A stretch of DNA of 64,000 bases from WM-3-3 sp041660045 (GTDB lineage Bacteria > Pseudomonadota > Gammaproteobacteria > Methylococcales > Methylomonadaceae): the NCBI GenBank assembly GCA_041660045.1, contig JBAZXA010000003.1, positions 124,001 through 188,000 on the forward strand. Direction: 5' to 3'. The notes under the pieces are model-generated. The model ran no database searches. It was not told the DNA's origin and saw only the letters and a list, made by a program, of their open reading frames with translations. Both the position numbers and the translations under genes were made by a program. Positions 54,181 to 63,754 of this stretch are shown here, in pieces. Each line of letters opens with the position of its first letter. The stretch's first letter is position 1.

Positions 54181-55578
54181 TTAGAAAATATAACCAAAGC
54201 CTAAGTTGAAATCATCTGACAATGGCCCAGCCTTAGCCACTCGGTTACGGTAGTCCGCTTTTATAACGACATTGGGAATTGGTTTATATTGCAAACCTAT
54301 TTGATAAATCTTCCAATCTTTAGTCAAGTCATCGGCAAAGCCTGTTGGCGCCTTAGCGATTGTATCCAAAGCTTCATAGCGCACAAAAGGGGCTAAATAT
54401 TGGTTGGTGTTAGGAAAAATATTGGGTAATAAGTTGTAGCCAAGTTCGGTATACCAACCAAAACTCTGTGATCCTATGGTTTGCCCGCTAGCCGCACTTA
54501 AGATATCGGCATTGCCTATAAAGCCCCATGCGCCTAATGCCCTAAACTCTAGGCCGCGATATTTCCATTGTAAATGGCCTTCATACAGTTGCACTAAAGC
54601 ATTGGCTTTTTGCCCATCAAATTTTTGATTTTGGCCTGAATTACCCACATAAGCAGAACCACCTATCGTGGCACCAGGCAAGGCAACAGGGGTGTAATCA
54701 ACCCGGCCGACAAAGGCTAAATCTTCAGCTAAAGCTTGGCTACCGCCCCCCCTACCTTCGCGGATACCATCAGAAGTAAACTCAGCCGCATTAAGTGCGT
54801 TAACAACATAAGTGGTATACGTCAGTTCTGGGGTGATTTGGCCAAATAAGCCGACACCCACTTCCCTAAAAGTAGACGGCAAGATCCTTTGTTCAACCTC
54901 TGGACGGAAGTTGCCGAAAAAGAACGGTGGCTCGTGAATTAAGTTAATAAAACCTTGCGGGATTAACACTAAACCAGCCCGCACATTTGCCAACGGGTCT
55001 ATGAAAAAATCCAAGGCAGCAAACTCAACTGAAACTTCCCCCCTTTCTTCAGCACCTTCACCAGTAGTGGCGTGTTCGTATTCTATTTCACTGTTAAAAA
55101 GAATGCGGTCGGTAAATTTATAACCAAAATATAACACCGCACGTTCCAAATCAGCCCTGTTTTTATTGTCGCCTTTATCTGCCACATTGGCCTGATAATT
55201 AGCTTCGCCATAGCCCCCTACCGACAAGCCTTTGCCAGCCGAATAAATTTTCGAAGCAGCAGGGCCTAAACCATACGCACTTTTATATTTCGCTTCTTCA
55301 GGTATTGCTAAATTGGTACGTAGCTTTTCAACTTCTTGGCTTAACACATTGGTTTTACGTTCTAAATTTTTTACATCGCCATTGCCTGTGCTGGCTTGAG
55401 CCGCAACAGGCGGTGTAGCCACTTGCGATTTTAAGGCATCAATTTGTTTTTGCTGTTCCTGAATAATTTTCCACATATCCTCTACCGTTTTCGGCTTTTC
55501 AATAGCGAAGACGGAACCTGTGAAAGTGACTAGTGCCATGAGGGCACTGGCTTGTATAAATTGTTGACATCGTTGCAT
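54181..55578 (-). CDS. outer-membrane porin with N-terminal coiled coil
   Basis: 465 residues from the ATG at 55578 (AAAGGGG 10 bp upstream; the in-frame TTG at 55608 is less likely). Signal peptide to VFA, a coiled-coil stretch VEDMWKIIQEQQKQIDALKS plus KTNVLSQEVEKLRTNL, then a beta-barrel with many alternating strands ending in FGYIF (terminal aromatic for BAM recognition). It looks like the OprO/carbohydrate-selective type barrels. The Fur-like box upstream suggests iron-dependent control; the substrate is unknown. Confidence 0.75.
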   Translation of the reverse strand: MQRCQQFIQASALMALVTFTGSVFAIEKPKTVEDMWKIIQEQQKQIDALKSQVATPPVAAQASTGNGDVKNLERKTNVLSQEVEKLRTNLAIPEEAKYKSAYGLGPAASKIYSAGKGLSVGGYGEANYQANVADKGDNKNRADLERAVLYFGYKFTDRILFNSEIEYEHATTGEGAEERGEVSVEFAALDFFIDPLANVRAGLVLIPQGFINLIHEPPFFFGNFRPEVEQRILPSTFREVGVGLFGQITPELTYTTYVVNALNAAEFTSDGIREGRGGGSQALAEDLAFVGRVDYTPVALPGATIGGSAYVGNSGQNQKFDGQKANALVQLYEGHLQWKYRGLEFRALGAWGFIGNADILSAASGQTIGSQSFGWYTELGYNLLPNIFPNTNQYLAPFVRYEALDTIAKAPTGFADDLTKDWKIYQIGLQYKPIPNVVIKADYRNRVAKAGPLSDDFNLGFGYIF

Positions 55579-55635
55579 TGTTCTAAACCCCTTTGAATTA
55601 TTTTCCAAAAGTATAGTGCAAACATTTTAACTAAT

Positions 55636-55654
55636 GCAAATGATTCTTATTATG
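55636..55654 (-). promoter_or_regulatory. Fur-like box upstream of the porin gene
   Basis: On the minus strand CATAATAAGAATCATTTGC matches the 19-bp Fur consensus at 14 positions. It lies 58 bp before the porin ATG, near the expected promoter. Iron repression of porin, FMN-binding and membrane-protein genes is inferred. Confidence 0.5.
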
Positions 55655-55858
55655 AATGCTATTTAGATAATTTTATCTCTGGATCTTTTCGGGCACTATT
55701 CGTCGATATGAATTAGCTTATTGAATATAAAGCTAATTTGAATTTGTCTTTTTAGCTTGCCAATCAATTTGATGCCAGTATAATTTATGGTTTTGCCAAT
55801 TTTTTCTGACAAAATTCGTTAAATCTGCACGGGCTACTGTAAGGAATACACCAAAACA

Positions 55859-57325
55859 ATGGGAATTTTAAGTTTGCTACTCTGGTTGCCGGCTTTCGGT
55901 GCGCTGGTGTTAGCCTTAATACCAGGCCAAAACCTGTTGCTAATCCGCAGCATAGCCAATATATTCTGCTTTTTTGCGTTACTGTTTAGTGTTTGGTTGC
56001 TATGGCGTTTTGATAGCCAAGACTCCGGTCTACAATTTGCCGAATATTTACCCCTTAACCCAAAATTTGGCAGTGCCTATGCTTTAGGTGTCGATGGCTT
56101 GTCTATGCCGATGGTGGTGCTAGCGGCATTGTTAATGTCAATCGCCATGTTAGTTTCATTTAACATCTCTGAACGTAGCAAAAGTTATCATATCTGCTTA
56201 TTAATACTTGAGTTTGGCTTATTTGGCGTTTTTTTAGCACAGGATTGGGCGGTCTTTTATATTTTTTGGGAAGTTACTCTAATCCCCCTGTTTTTCCTCA
56301 TAGACCGTTGGGGCGGTAAACGCCGGCATGCTGCCAGCCTTAATTTTGTGCTTTATACCATGGTAGGCTCAATATTTATGTTGATCAGCTTGATTGCTGT
56401 CTACGAGTATGTCCCAGACCACGTCTCTTTAATGAGCTCCATGATACATGTTTCCAACAACATGCCTCATGATGAGCAAATTTGGGCTTTATTAGGCTTT
56501 TTGATCGGTTTCGGCGTTAAGCTCCCTATTTTTCCGATGCATGGCTGGCTACCTTTAGCTCATGTTGAAGCACCCAGTCCAGTGAGTATTTTATTATCCG
56601 GCATCCTACTTAAAATGGGTGCTTATGGCTTAATCCGGGTGGTTTTGATGCTACCGGAGGCCGCCCAAACCTTACAACCTACCTTAGTATTTTTAGCATT
56701 TTTTGGCATGATATACGGTGGCCTATTGGCTTGGCGGCAAACTGATTTAAAAGCCATGGTTGCGTATTCTTCAATCAGCCATATGGGCATAGTGCTGTTG
56801 GGCATCGCTAGCCTCAATACCACAGGAATAACTGGCGCAGTTTTACAAATGACAGCCCATGGCTTGATAGCTGGGGCACTGTTCTTATTAGTCGGCTTGC
56901 TTTATGAACGCACCCATACCCGAAATATCCATGATTACAGCTGTTTGATACAAACTATGCCACGGTTTGCTTTTTTAGCCATTATAACCTTATTAGCTGC
57001 GATGGGATTACCTGGCTCAGTCGGTTTTATTGCCGAATTACATGCTTTTATTGGCGGTTATCAGCAGTGGGGAGGCTTAATGCTATTTTTTAGCTTAGGC
57101 ATTTTAATCACGTCTGCCTATGCCTTGCGTACTATAGCGTTATTATTTACAGGCCCGGCTAAGCCACAAATGCTACAAGTTACTGATTTAAAAGCTGTAG
57201 AAGTGTTTGCTGCCGGTATTTTAGTAGCTAGCATCTTATGGTTTGGCCTTGTTCCAGATAGTTTAATTGGCCTGTCTTCCGCGACAATTGGTCGAATGCA
57301 TAGCCAAATCAGCCATTTACTTTAG
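55859..57325 (+). CDS. NuoM-like proton/cation-translocating subunit (first of the DAB operon)
   Basis: 488 residues with ~14 membrane segments. Mrp/NuoM features are VDGLSMPMVVLAA near 83, FWEVTLIPLFFLI near 139 (Glu of the antiporter family), FGVKLPIFPMHGWLPLAHVEAPSPVSILL near 221-249 with HVEAPS intact, and LKAMVAYSSISHMG near 303. It opens an operon with dabA 12 bp downstream. NuoM-like proteins here probably give the ion pathway for the DabA complex; a role in a true complex I is unlikely because no other Nuo subunits are near. Confidence 0.82.
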   Translation: MGILSLLLWLPAFGALVLALIPGQNLLLIRSIANIFCFFALLFSVWLLWRFDSQDSGLQFAEYLPLNPKFGSAYALGVDGLSMPMVVLAALLMSIAMLVSFNISERSKSYHICLLILEFGLFGVFLAQDWAVFYIFWEVTLIPLFFLIDRWGGKRRHAASLNFVLYTMVGSIFMLISLIAVYEYVPDHVSLMSSMIHVSNNMPHDEQIWALLGFLIGFGVKLPIFPMHGWLPLAHVEAPSPVSILLSGILLKMGAYGLIRVVLMLPEAAQTLQPTLVFLAFFGMIYGGLLAWRQTDLKAMVAYSSISHMGIVLLGIASLNTTGITGAVLQMTAHGLIAGALFLLVGLLYERTHTRNIHDYSCLIQTMPRFAFLAIITLLAAMGLPGSVGFIAELHAFIGGYQQWGGLMLFFSLGILITSAYALRTIALLFTGPAKPQMLQVTDLKAVEVFAAGILVASILWFGLVPDSLIGLSSATIGRMHSQISHLL

Positions 57326-57337
57326 TGTTTAAAGACT

Positions 57338-60300
57338 ATGGTCAATAACCTTAATGCAGACGCTTTAAAAACTCAAATTCAGCAAGCTTTACAGCAAATA
57401 GGCCACGTTTTGCCTGGGCAAGCGCCTATCATGGATTTTGTCCACCACAATACTTTACATGGTTTCCAGCACCTAACTTTTGATGAGGCCTTAGCTAGTT
57501 ATAGCCAGTTAACCAGTATTAGTGGATATTTACCAGAAGGCCGTTACCGCGAGTTTTATCATGCCGGCCGTATTAATGACGCAGACCTTGCCGCCGCCTT
57601 CTCAGATTATGGCTATGTACAAACACAGGCTAATCTAGGGATTGTCAATGGCAAACCCCTAGATGCCCTCACAATCTACCGGATTGCCTTAATTTATGAC
57701 TTAACTGCAATCAGTACTAGTCACCTGAACTGGCAAATACAAGAAGGACACGCGCTTGATGCCTTACAGGCCGATTTGCCCAGCGCTATTCGCCAACAAT
57801 TATTGGCGCAGCCCCTAGCAGCAAAAGCTATCGCGCCCAGATTATGGCAAAGCCTACTCAGCAAGCTCGAGATGGAATGTGCCGCCTTACACCCAGAAGA
57901 TCTATTGGATTTATCCATAGAACAAGCTGAAGACTGGTTTGCCCAGGCCCACGAATGCCATGATGGTTTACCCGTACACCAGCAAATGCTAAAACAAGCC
58001 GAATTAGGCTTAGAAAATTTGTTATCCAGCATAGGTGATAGCATTTCTCTGCGGGGCTTGATTCTAGCCCTAACCGGGATTGACATACTTGATTTTGTAC
58101 GCCCCCAATTAATCCGCATATGCGCCTCCGCCATGGATGAAGGTGTTGCCGCCTGGCAATTGCCCGAACGTGGACACCTAGGCTTGTATGGCGCCTGGCG
58201 CTTAACCGCAGGTTATGATGTCAATCCATTTTTATACGAATTACCCGATTGGCTTGGCATTATGGCCGAGTTGCCAGAAGATCCTCTTGACGCCATTATC
58301 CTACAACTTAAGCATTTAGAAATTGCCCCTGATAAATGGCCGGCCTATCTGCAAAGACTGGCTTTAGAATTACCCGGTTGGTCTGGCATGGTGAACTGGC
58401 GCGAACAAAACCACAACTACCAAAGCAGTAATGACGCCAAACCAGCACTCGCTGATTATTTAGCCATCCGCTTGACCCTAGATAGGCTTTGGCTAAACCA
58501 AATTTGCCGGGAAACCTGGCTGATTGAAGGCAAGATGTCGCGCTTGCAGGCCTATTTTAGTAAAAACTTATCCGAATTTATGGTGCGCGAATGCCTATAT
58601 CAAGGCAATTTACCTGAATATCTGGCTCATCAAGCCGACGCCTTAACTACGTTATCAGGCTCTGAACGTCATGATGCCGAACAATGGCAGGTGCTGGCCG
58701 ATTTGGTATGGACTTGGCAACACAGTGGCTTGGCTAACCTAGATAGCCAAAAACCCAGCGCTAATAATGCCGGTTGGCGTTTGTTCCGATTATGCCAACA
58801 TTTGGCAATACACCAACACGATCTAGACAATCTCTCCCAAGAAAACCTGCTGGCCTGGCTCGCTCTACTGGACAGTTTTGACCTAAACCAACGCAACAAA
58901 ATTTGGCTAAACGCCTATGAACGCCACTACCAAACAGCGTTTTTTAACGCTGTCCACGCTAACCATAACCGTGGCCGCTGGTTAAAACGCAACCTACGCC
59001 CGGATGCACAAGTTATTTTTTGTATGGATGACCGTGAAGAAGGTTTTCGTCGGCATTTGGAAGAGTTTAACCCTGCCATTGAAACCTTGGGGGCAGCAGG
59101 CTTTTTTGGCGTCGCTATGGACTATTTAGGCCTAGATGATAGCAAACCGGCCGCGCTTTGTCCGGTTGTGGTCACACCCGAACATTCAGTACAAGAAGTC
59201 GCAAGACCAGGCCAAGAAAGTGCCCAAAAGCAGCATTTGCGAGTCCAACATTGGCTAAACCAAGGCCGCCAATGGCTGACACAAGGCCTACGTCGTAATC
59301 TTGTGACATCTTTCCCTCTGATCAACATCACAGCGCCTTTTTATTTAAGCCATTTATTGGCTAAATCGCTAATTCCTAAACACCAGCAAGACATAACTAC
59401 CGTACTAAAGTACACACTAGCGGCAAAAGTTAAAACACAGCTACTTTATAACGCTGCCGAAACTGACATTGCTACCCACACCAAACCCGGTTTTACGGAT
59501 GCCGAACAAGCTGAGAGGGTAGCGGGTTTCTTGCGCAATTGTGGACTGACTTATGGATTTGCTGAACTAACTGTACTCATGGGACACGGTTCAGCCAGCC
59601 AAAATAACCCACATTTGGCCGCTTATGATTGTGGTGCTTGCAGTGGCCGTCATGGTGGCCCCAATGCCAGAGTGTTTGCGGCCATGGTTAACCGGCCTAA
59701 GATCCGCCAGTTATTAGCAGAACGTGACATTATTATTCCTGCTGATACCTGGTTTCTGGGCGCTGAACACAATACCTGTAACGAAAATATTACTTGGTAT
59801 GATTTAGAGGATATGCCAGCTAACCATCAAGCGGCTTTTAAAAAATTACAAACACAACTGCGCTATGCCCAGCAAATGTCTGCCCATGAGCGCTGCCGCC
59901 GGCTCGCGTCCGCACCCCAAAAACCGACACCAAAACAAGCATTAGCGCATATCAAAGAACGCGCGGCTGATTTTTCCCAAGTACGCCCAGAGCTAGGCCA
60001 TGCTACCAATGCCGCAGCGGTGGTCGGTAGGCGGGCAGTTACCCAAGGCGCATTTTTTGACCGCCGGGTTTTTTTAATTTCCTATGATCCTACGCAAGAC
60101 CCGGAAGGTTTACTTTTAGAAGGCATTTTACTGGCTGTAGGTCCAGTAGGTGCCGGTATTAACCTGGAATATTATTTTTCCACTGCCAATAATGACCGTT
60201 TAGGCTGCGGTTCCAAAATTACGCATAATGTCGCTGGCTTTTTGGGTGTGATGGAAGGCGGCTGTAGTGATTTACGCACAGGCTTACCCCAGCAAATGGT

Positions 60301-60601
60301 AGAAATCCATGAAGCCATGCGCTTACAACTGCTGATTGAAGCTAAAACAACTGTGTTAGAACAGATTTATGCCCGCCAAGCCAGCTTGCGCGAACTTATT
60401 GGCGGCGGTTGGTTACATTTAAGTGTTAAAGACCCTGATTCTGGCGAAATTTTTGTCTTTAAACCTGACAAAGGCTTTATGCTCTGGCAAGCTGCTGAGA
60501 CTGCCATGCCGATCTGCTCCAGTTCGTTAGATTGCTATCAAGGCCAGCACCAGCCAGTAGCGCCTAAACTCATACAACAAGCCCAGCTAAGCGGAGCTTA
60601 A
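57338..60601 (+). CDS. dabA: DabA (DUF2309), carbonic-anhydrase-like subunit of the DAB transporter
   Basis: 1087 residues of the DUF2309/UPF0753 family. The zinc site of Halothiobacillus DabA (Cys, Asp, His, Cys) is complete: C562 and D564 in VIFCMDDREEG, H750 in LMGHGSAS and C765 in DCGACSGRHGG, with the same 15-residue His-Cys spacing. The N-terminus MDFVHHNTLHGFQHL is also typical. DabA is soluble, sits on the cytoplasmic face and hydrates CO2 with energy from DabB. Longer than DabA2 of Halothiobacillus by ~250 residues, as in the DAB1-like branch. Confidence 0.93.
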   Translation: MVNNLNADALKTQIQQALQQIGHVLPGQAPIMDFVHHNTLHGFQHLTFDEALASYSQLTSISGYLPEGRYREFYHAGRINDADLAAAFSDYGYVQTQANLGIVNGKPLDALTIYRIALIYDLTAISTSHLNWQIQEGHALDALQADLPSAIRQQLLAQPLAAKAIAPRLWQSLLSKLEMECAALHPEDLLDLSIEQAEDWFAQAHECHDGLPVHQQMLKQAELGLENLLSSIGDSISLRGLILALTGIDILDFVRPQLIRICASAMDEGVAAWQLPERGHLGLYGAWRLTAGYDVNPFLYELPDWLGIMAELPEDPLDAIILQLKHLEIAPDKWPAYLQRLALELPGWSGMVNWREQNHNYQSSNDAKPALADYLAIRLTLDRLWLNQICRETWLIEGKMSRLQAYFSKNLSEFMVRECLYQGNLPEYLAHQADALTTLSGSERHDAEQWQVLADLVWTWQHSGLANLDSQKPSANNAGWRLFRLCQHLAIHQHDLDNLSQENLLAWLALLDSFDLNQRNKIWLNAYERHYQTAFFNAVHANHNRGRWLKRNLRPDAQVIFCMDDREEGFRRHLEEFNPAIETLGAAGFFGVAMDYLGLDDSKPAALCPVVVTPEHSVQEVARPGQESAQKQHLRVQHWLNQGRQWLTQGLRRNLVTSFPLINITAPFYLSHLLAKSLIPKHQQDITTVLKYTLAAKVKTQLLYNAAETDIATHTKPGFTDAEQAERVAGFLRNCGLTYGFAELTVLMGHGSASQNNPHLAAYDCGACSGRHGGPNARVFAAMVNRPKIRQLLAERDIIIPADTWFLGAEHNTCNENITWYDLEDMPANHQAAFKKLQTQLRYAQQMSAHERCRRLASAPQKPTPKQALAHIKERAADFSQVRPELGHATNAAAVVGRRAVTQGAFFDRRVFLISYDPTQDPEGLLLEGILLAVGPVGAGINLEYYFSTANNDRLGCGSKITHNVAGFLGVMEGGCSDLRTGLPQQMVEIHEAMRLQLLIEAKTTVLEQIYARQASLRELIGGGWLHLSVKDPDSGEIFVFKPDKGFMLWQAAETAMPICSSSLDCYQGQHQPVAPKLIQQAQLSGA

Positions 60602-60603
60602 TC

Positions 60604-62166
60604 ATGGATGCTTTGGTGGTTTTAATCCCTTTATTACCCTTACTTGCGGCAATAGTGATCGGCATAGGCCATATTTTTGGCTGGCTAAAAGGAGAAATAA
60701 GCGAAGCCGCCACTGCCGATATTGCCAAAGGCACGTTGTTAATCTCAAGTTTATTGGCTTTAGCCTTGCTAACTGGCGATTTTCTGGACAAAAACACAGG
60801 CTATTACAGCATAGGCCAGTGGTTAAGCAGTGACACCCTGAACATTCGGATCAATTTTATCAGCACGGGTTTTAATGTTGTTTTAGCGAGCTTATTTGCC
60901 GTTTTACTGTGTGTGGTTAGCCATTTTTCTGTGGCGTATCTACACCGTGAAGCGGGTTATCACCGCTTCTTTTTTATACTTTGCTTATTTGCTTCTGCCA
61001 TGCTGCAATTAGTCTTATCCGCTAATGCCGTCGGCACATTTATGGGATGGGAGCTAGCCGGTTTTTGCTCTTATTTGCTCATCGGCTATGCCTATAACAG
61101 GCCTAACGCGAGCAAAAATGCCACCCGTGTGTTTGTCACTAACCGAATTGGCGATGCCGGTTTTATCTTAGGCATGGGCTTAACTTACGCTTGGACTGGC
61201 AATGTTAATTGGGCACATTTAAATGCTATGGCCAGCCAACTGCCCTCTGGGCAGATCACCTCGATAGGCTTATGCTTTTGCATAGCCATTTTTGCCAAGT
61301 CTGCCCAAATACCTTTTACCCCTTGGCTAGCCAGGGCAATTGAAGGCCCTACCCCTTCCAGCGCCATATTTTATGGCGCCGTGATGGTACACGCTGGCGT
61401 CTACCTGTTAATTTTATTACAGCCCATTTTTGAACAAGCCTTACTGCCATTAATTTTAATTGGGGTGTTTGGCCTATTAACCGCAGTCTATAGTTTTATC
61501 GTCGGCTTGACCCAAACTGATGTCAAAAATTCGTTAATTTTTGCCGTCACTGGGCAACTGGGGCTGATGTTTCTGGAATGTAGCCTAGGCTGGTGGCAAT
61601 TGGCAAGTTGGCATTTATGCGCACATGCTAGCGTGCGTTGCCTACAAATTTTAAATGCCCCGGCTTTAATGCATCAAGTGTATAACAGTCCAATTACGCC
61701 AGTGTCCGCCAGCGTGGCCAATAACCGTTGGCTTTATGTCGCCGCCCTGCAACGCTTTTGGTTAGACCCTCTGGCCGATTGGGCGCTAGTTCGGCCTATC
61801 CGCCGCCTTGCCCATGATCTGGCATATTTTGACGACCATGTTATAGACCGTTTAATGGGTGTGCCTAAACCTGCCATTAATGCCATTTCTTCCCTAGCCC
61901 AGTTTGAACAATTGCATAACGATCAAACAGCCAGTAGCCTCAGCCCGCAGTTTGTGCGCAGCAGCGGGATAGTTGGCCGGATTACCCAGCAATCGGCCAG
62001 CCTCATCCATTGGTTTGAAAATCGCATGGTGCTGAGAGGCATCGGCAAAGACGCGATTGATTATGGTCGCCAACTCGGCCACGTTGCCAATAAAATTGAG
62101 CGTTTATTATTGGGCCCCCGTTATTTGGTATTGTTTGTCTTTATAACCTTATTGGTTGCTTTTTAA
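60604..62166 (+). CDS. dabB: DabB (NuoL-like membrane subunit of the DAB transporter)
   Basis: 520 residues, the usual DabB length and ~90 shorter than NuoL. Early membrane segments, FMGWELAGFCSYLLIGYAY near 145 with the Glu, KSAQIPFTPWLARAIEGPTPSSA near 237, and TQTDVKNSLIFAVTGQLG near 300. The C-terminus has a soluble stretch (about 385-495) and a final membrane helix. It starts 2 bp after dabA, consistent with a fixed 1:1 complex. It couples an ion gradient to CO2 hydration by DabA. Confidence 0.9.
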   Translation: MDALVVLIPLLPLLAAIVIGIGHIFGWLKGEISEAATADIAKGTLLISSLLALALLTGDFLDKNTGYYSIGQWLSSDTLNIRINFISTGFNVVLASLFAVLLCVVSHFSVAYLHREAGYHRFFFILCLFASAMLQLVLSANAVGTFMGWELAGFCSYLLIGYAYNRPNASKNATRVFVTNRIGDAGFILGMGLTYAWTGNVNWAHLNAMASQLPSGQITSIGLCFCIAIFAKSAQIPFTPWLARAIEGPTPSSAIFYGAVMVHAGVYLLILLQPIFEQALLPLILIGVFGLLTAVYSFIVGLTQTDVKNSLIFAVTGQLGLMFLECSLGWWQLASWHLCAHASVRCLQILNAPALMHQVYNSPITPVSASVANNRWLYVAALQRFWLDPLADWALVRPIRRLAHDLAYFDDHVIDRLMGVPKPAINAISSLAQFEQLHNDQTASSLSPQFVRSSGIVGRITQQSASLIHWFENRMVLRGIGKDAIDYGRQLGHVANKIERLLLGPRYLVLFVFITLLVAF

Positions 62167-62167
62167 G

Positions 62168-63754
62168 ATGCCTACAGAATTTAATGTCATGCCTTGGCAA
62201 CTGAACGCGGGTTTTCCTGTACTGTCGGCTTTAACTTTAGTACCTCTTGCCGCCATTGTAGCGGTTATCTTAAGCCGGTCTAACCGCATCGCAAAATACT
62301 TTGCCTTTATTGGTGCCGGTATCAATTTAGCCTTGAGCGTTTATTTGTTATGGCTATTTGATAGCAATCTTGTCGGTATCCAGCTGGCTGAGCACATCCA
62401 CACCTTGGGTATGAGCTATTTTGTCGGCATAGATGGCATGAACATATTGTTCATCCCTCTTACCGCTGTGCTTACCTTACTCGCTTTGATCTATACGCTG
62501 ATTACCCGGCACAGGAATGACCGCCAATTTATCGCTTGCTTATTGGCTTACGAAGCAGTACTTATCGGCGCTTTTTCTGCGTTAAACTTAATCCAATTTT
62601 GGCTCTGGACCCTACTGGAGCTGATTCCCGTGGCTTTGTTGACAATTAATGCCGGCACTGGGCAAAAACGGAATTTGCTAGTTGCACGTTTATTGCAATA
62701 TTGGGGTTGGAGCCTGGCAATGACCTTAACCGGCTTTTTATTGTTAGGCTTTGGCCTAATCGATTCTGAACACCCTTTAACCTTTGATTGGTTAACCTTA
62801 AAACAGAATAATGCCTATTTGCATGATGAAATTCTGGTGTTTATTTTTTTATTTTATGGTTTTGCTATCCGCATGCCATTATTCCCTTTTCATGGCTGGT
62901 TACCTTTATTGGCGGAACATGGCACGGTCGCTAGTGCCGCCATCTTCATGGTTGGCTTAAAGTTGGGTATCTATGGGGTAGTACGCTTTATTTTACCTTT
63001 AGTGCCTGGAGTTGCGGAAAACTGGTCAACACTAGTGTTAACTTTAGGCATAATCGGTATGTTTTACGGTGCCTTGCTCGCTTTAATGCAAATTAACATT
63101 CGTCGCTTATTGGCTTTTGCTGTCATTAGCCATACCGGCATGCTTATTATTGGTATTTTTTGCTTTAACGCACGCGGTTTACAAGGCAGCTTATTATTAT
63201 GCTTGTCTTATGGCTTGGCTACGGCGGGTATATTATTTAGTGTAGGCTTAATTTATGAACGCACACGTACCGCCTTTATCCCGCGTTTAGGCGCTTTATT
63301 TGATAGCAATGCGACCATAGGCCTGCTATTTTTGGCCGCCACCTTAAGCACTATTGTCATGCCTGGCACCCCAGGTTTTGATGCTGCCCATCTATTAATT
63401 GAAGGTACTATCCAAGAATTTGGTTGGTTGATCGCCATCGCCATTTTGATTGGTAACGTTTTGGCTGCTGCCTTTTTATTACGGGCTTTCCAACGCATTT
63501 TTATGGCGAACAGCAAACGCGCGGTAAAGCCCCATAACAGCTTGTATCATCCGGTGCGCATTGAACGTATCATCGCCATCAGCATTATCGCCTTACTCAT
63601 TGGCATAGGCTTTGATACCACCCCGGTACTACGTCTGATTGAACGGGAAACCACCGATTTAATCCGCGTTTACCCTATGCATGCTGGCCAAGCCTCTGAA
63701 ATCATGCCTGAGGCAGTAGCACCCAATAACAACCGGATGTTTGATAAGCGATGA
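62168..63754 (+). CDS. NuoM-like subunit, variant motif (DAB operon)
   Basis: 528 residues from the ATG at 62168, just after the dabB stop; an in-frame TTG at 62156 overlaps dabB. About 14 membrane segments. VGIDGMNILFIPLTA near 94, LLELIPVALLTI near 149, and FHGWLPLLAEHGTVASAAIFMVG near 240: the usual HxEAP stretch reads AEHGTVAS, so the motif is altered. Stop overlaps the next gene (ATGA). Its role alongside a second and third NuoM-like protein is unknown. Confidence 0.8.
   Translation: MPTEFNVMPWQLNAGFPVLSALTLVPLAAIVAVILSRSNRIAKYFAFIGAGINLALSVYLLWLFDSNLVGIQLAEHIHTLGMSYFVGIDGMNILFIPLTAVLTLLALIYTLITRHRNDRQFIACLLAYEAVLIGAFSALNLIQFWLWTLLELIPVALLTINAGTGQKRNLLVARLLQYWGWSLAMTLTGFLLLGFGLIDSEHPLTFDWLTLKQNNAYLHDEILVFIFLFYGFAIRMPLFPFHGWLPLLAEHGTVASAAIFMVGLKLGIYGVVRFILPLVPGVAENWSTLVLTLGIIGMFYGALLALMQINIRRLLAFAVISHTGMLIIGIFCFNARGLQGSLLLCLSYGLATAGILFSVGLIYERTRTAFIPRLGALFDSNATIGLLFLAATLSTIVMPGTPGFDAAHLLIEGTIQEFGWLIAIAILIGNVLAAAFLLRAFQRIFMANSKRAVKPHNSLYHPVRIERIIAISIIALLIGIGFDTTPVLRLIERETTDLIRVYPMHAGQASEIMPEAVAPNNNRMFDKR

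Noticed and set aside
55859..57325. Reading the NuoM-like genes as part of respiratory complex I
   Set aside because: No NuoA-K or hydrophilic subunits are near, and the genes are interleaved with dabA and dabB.
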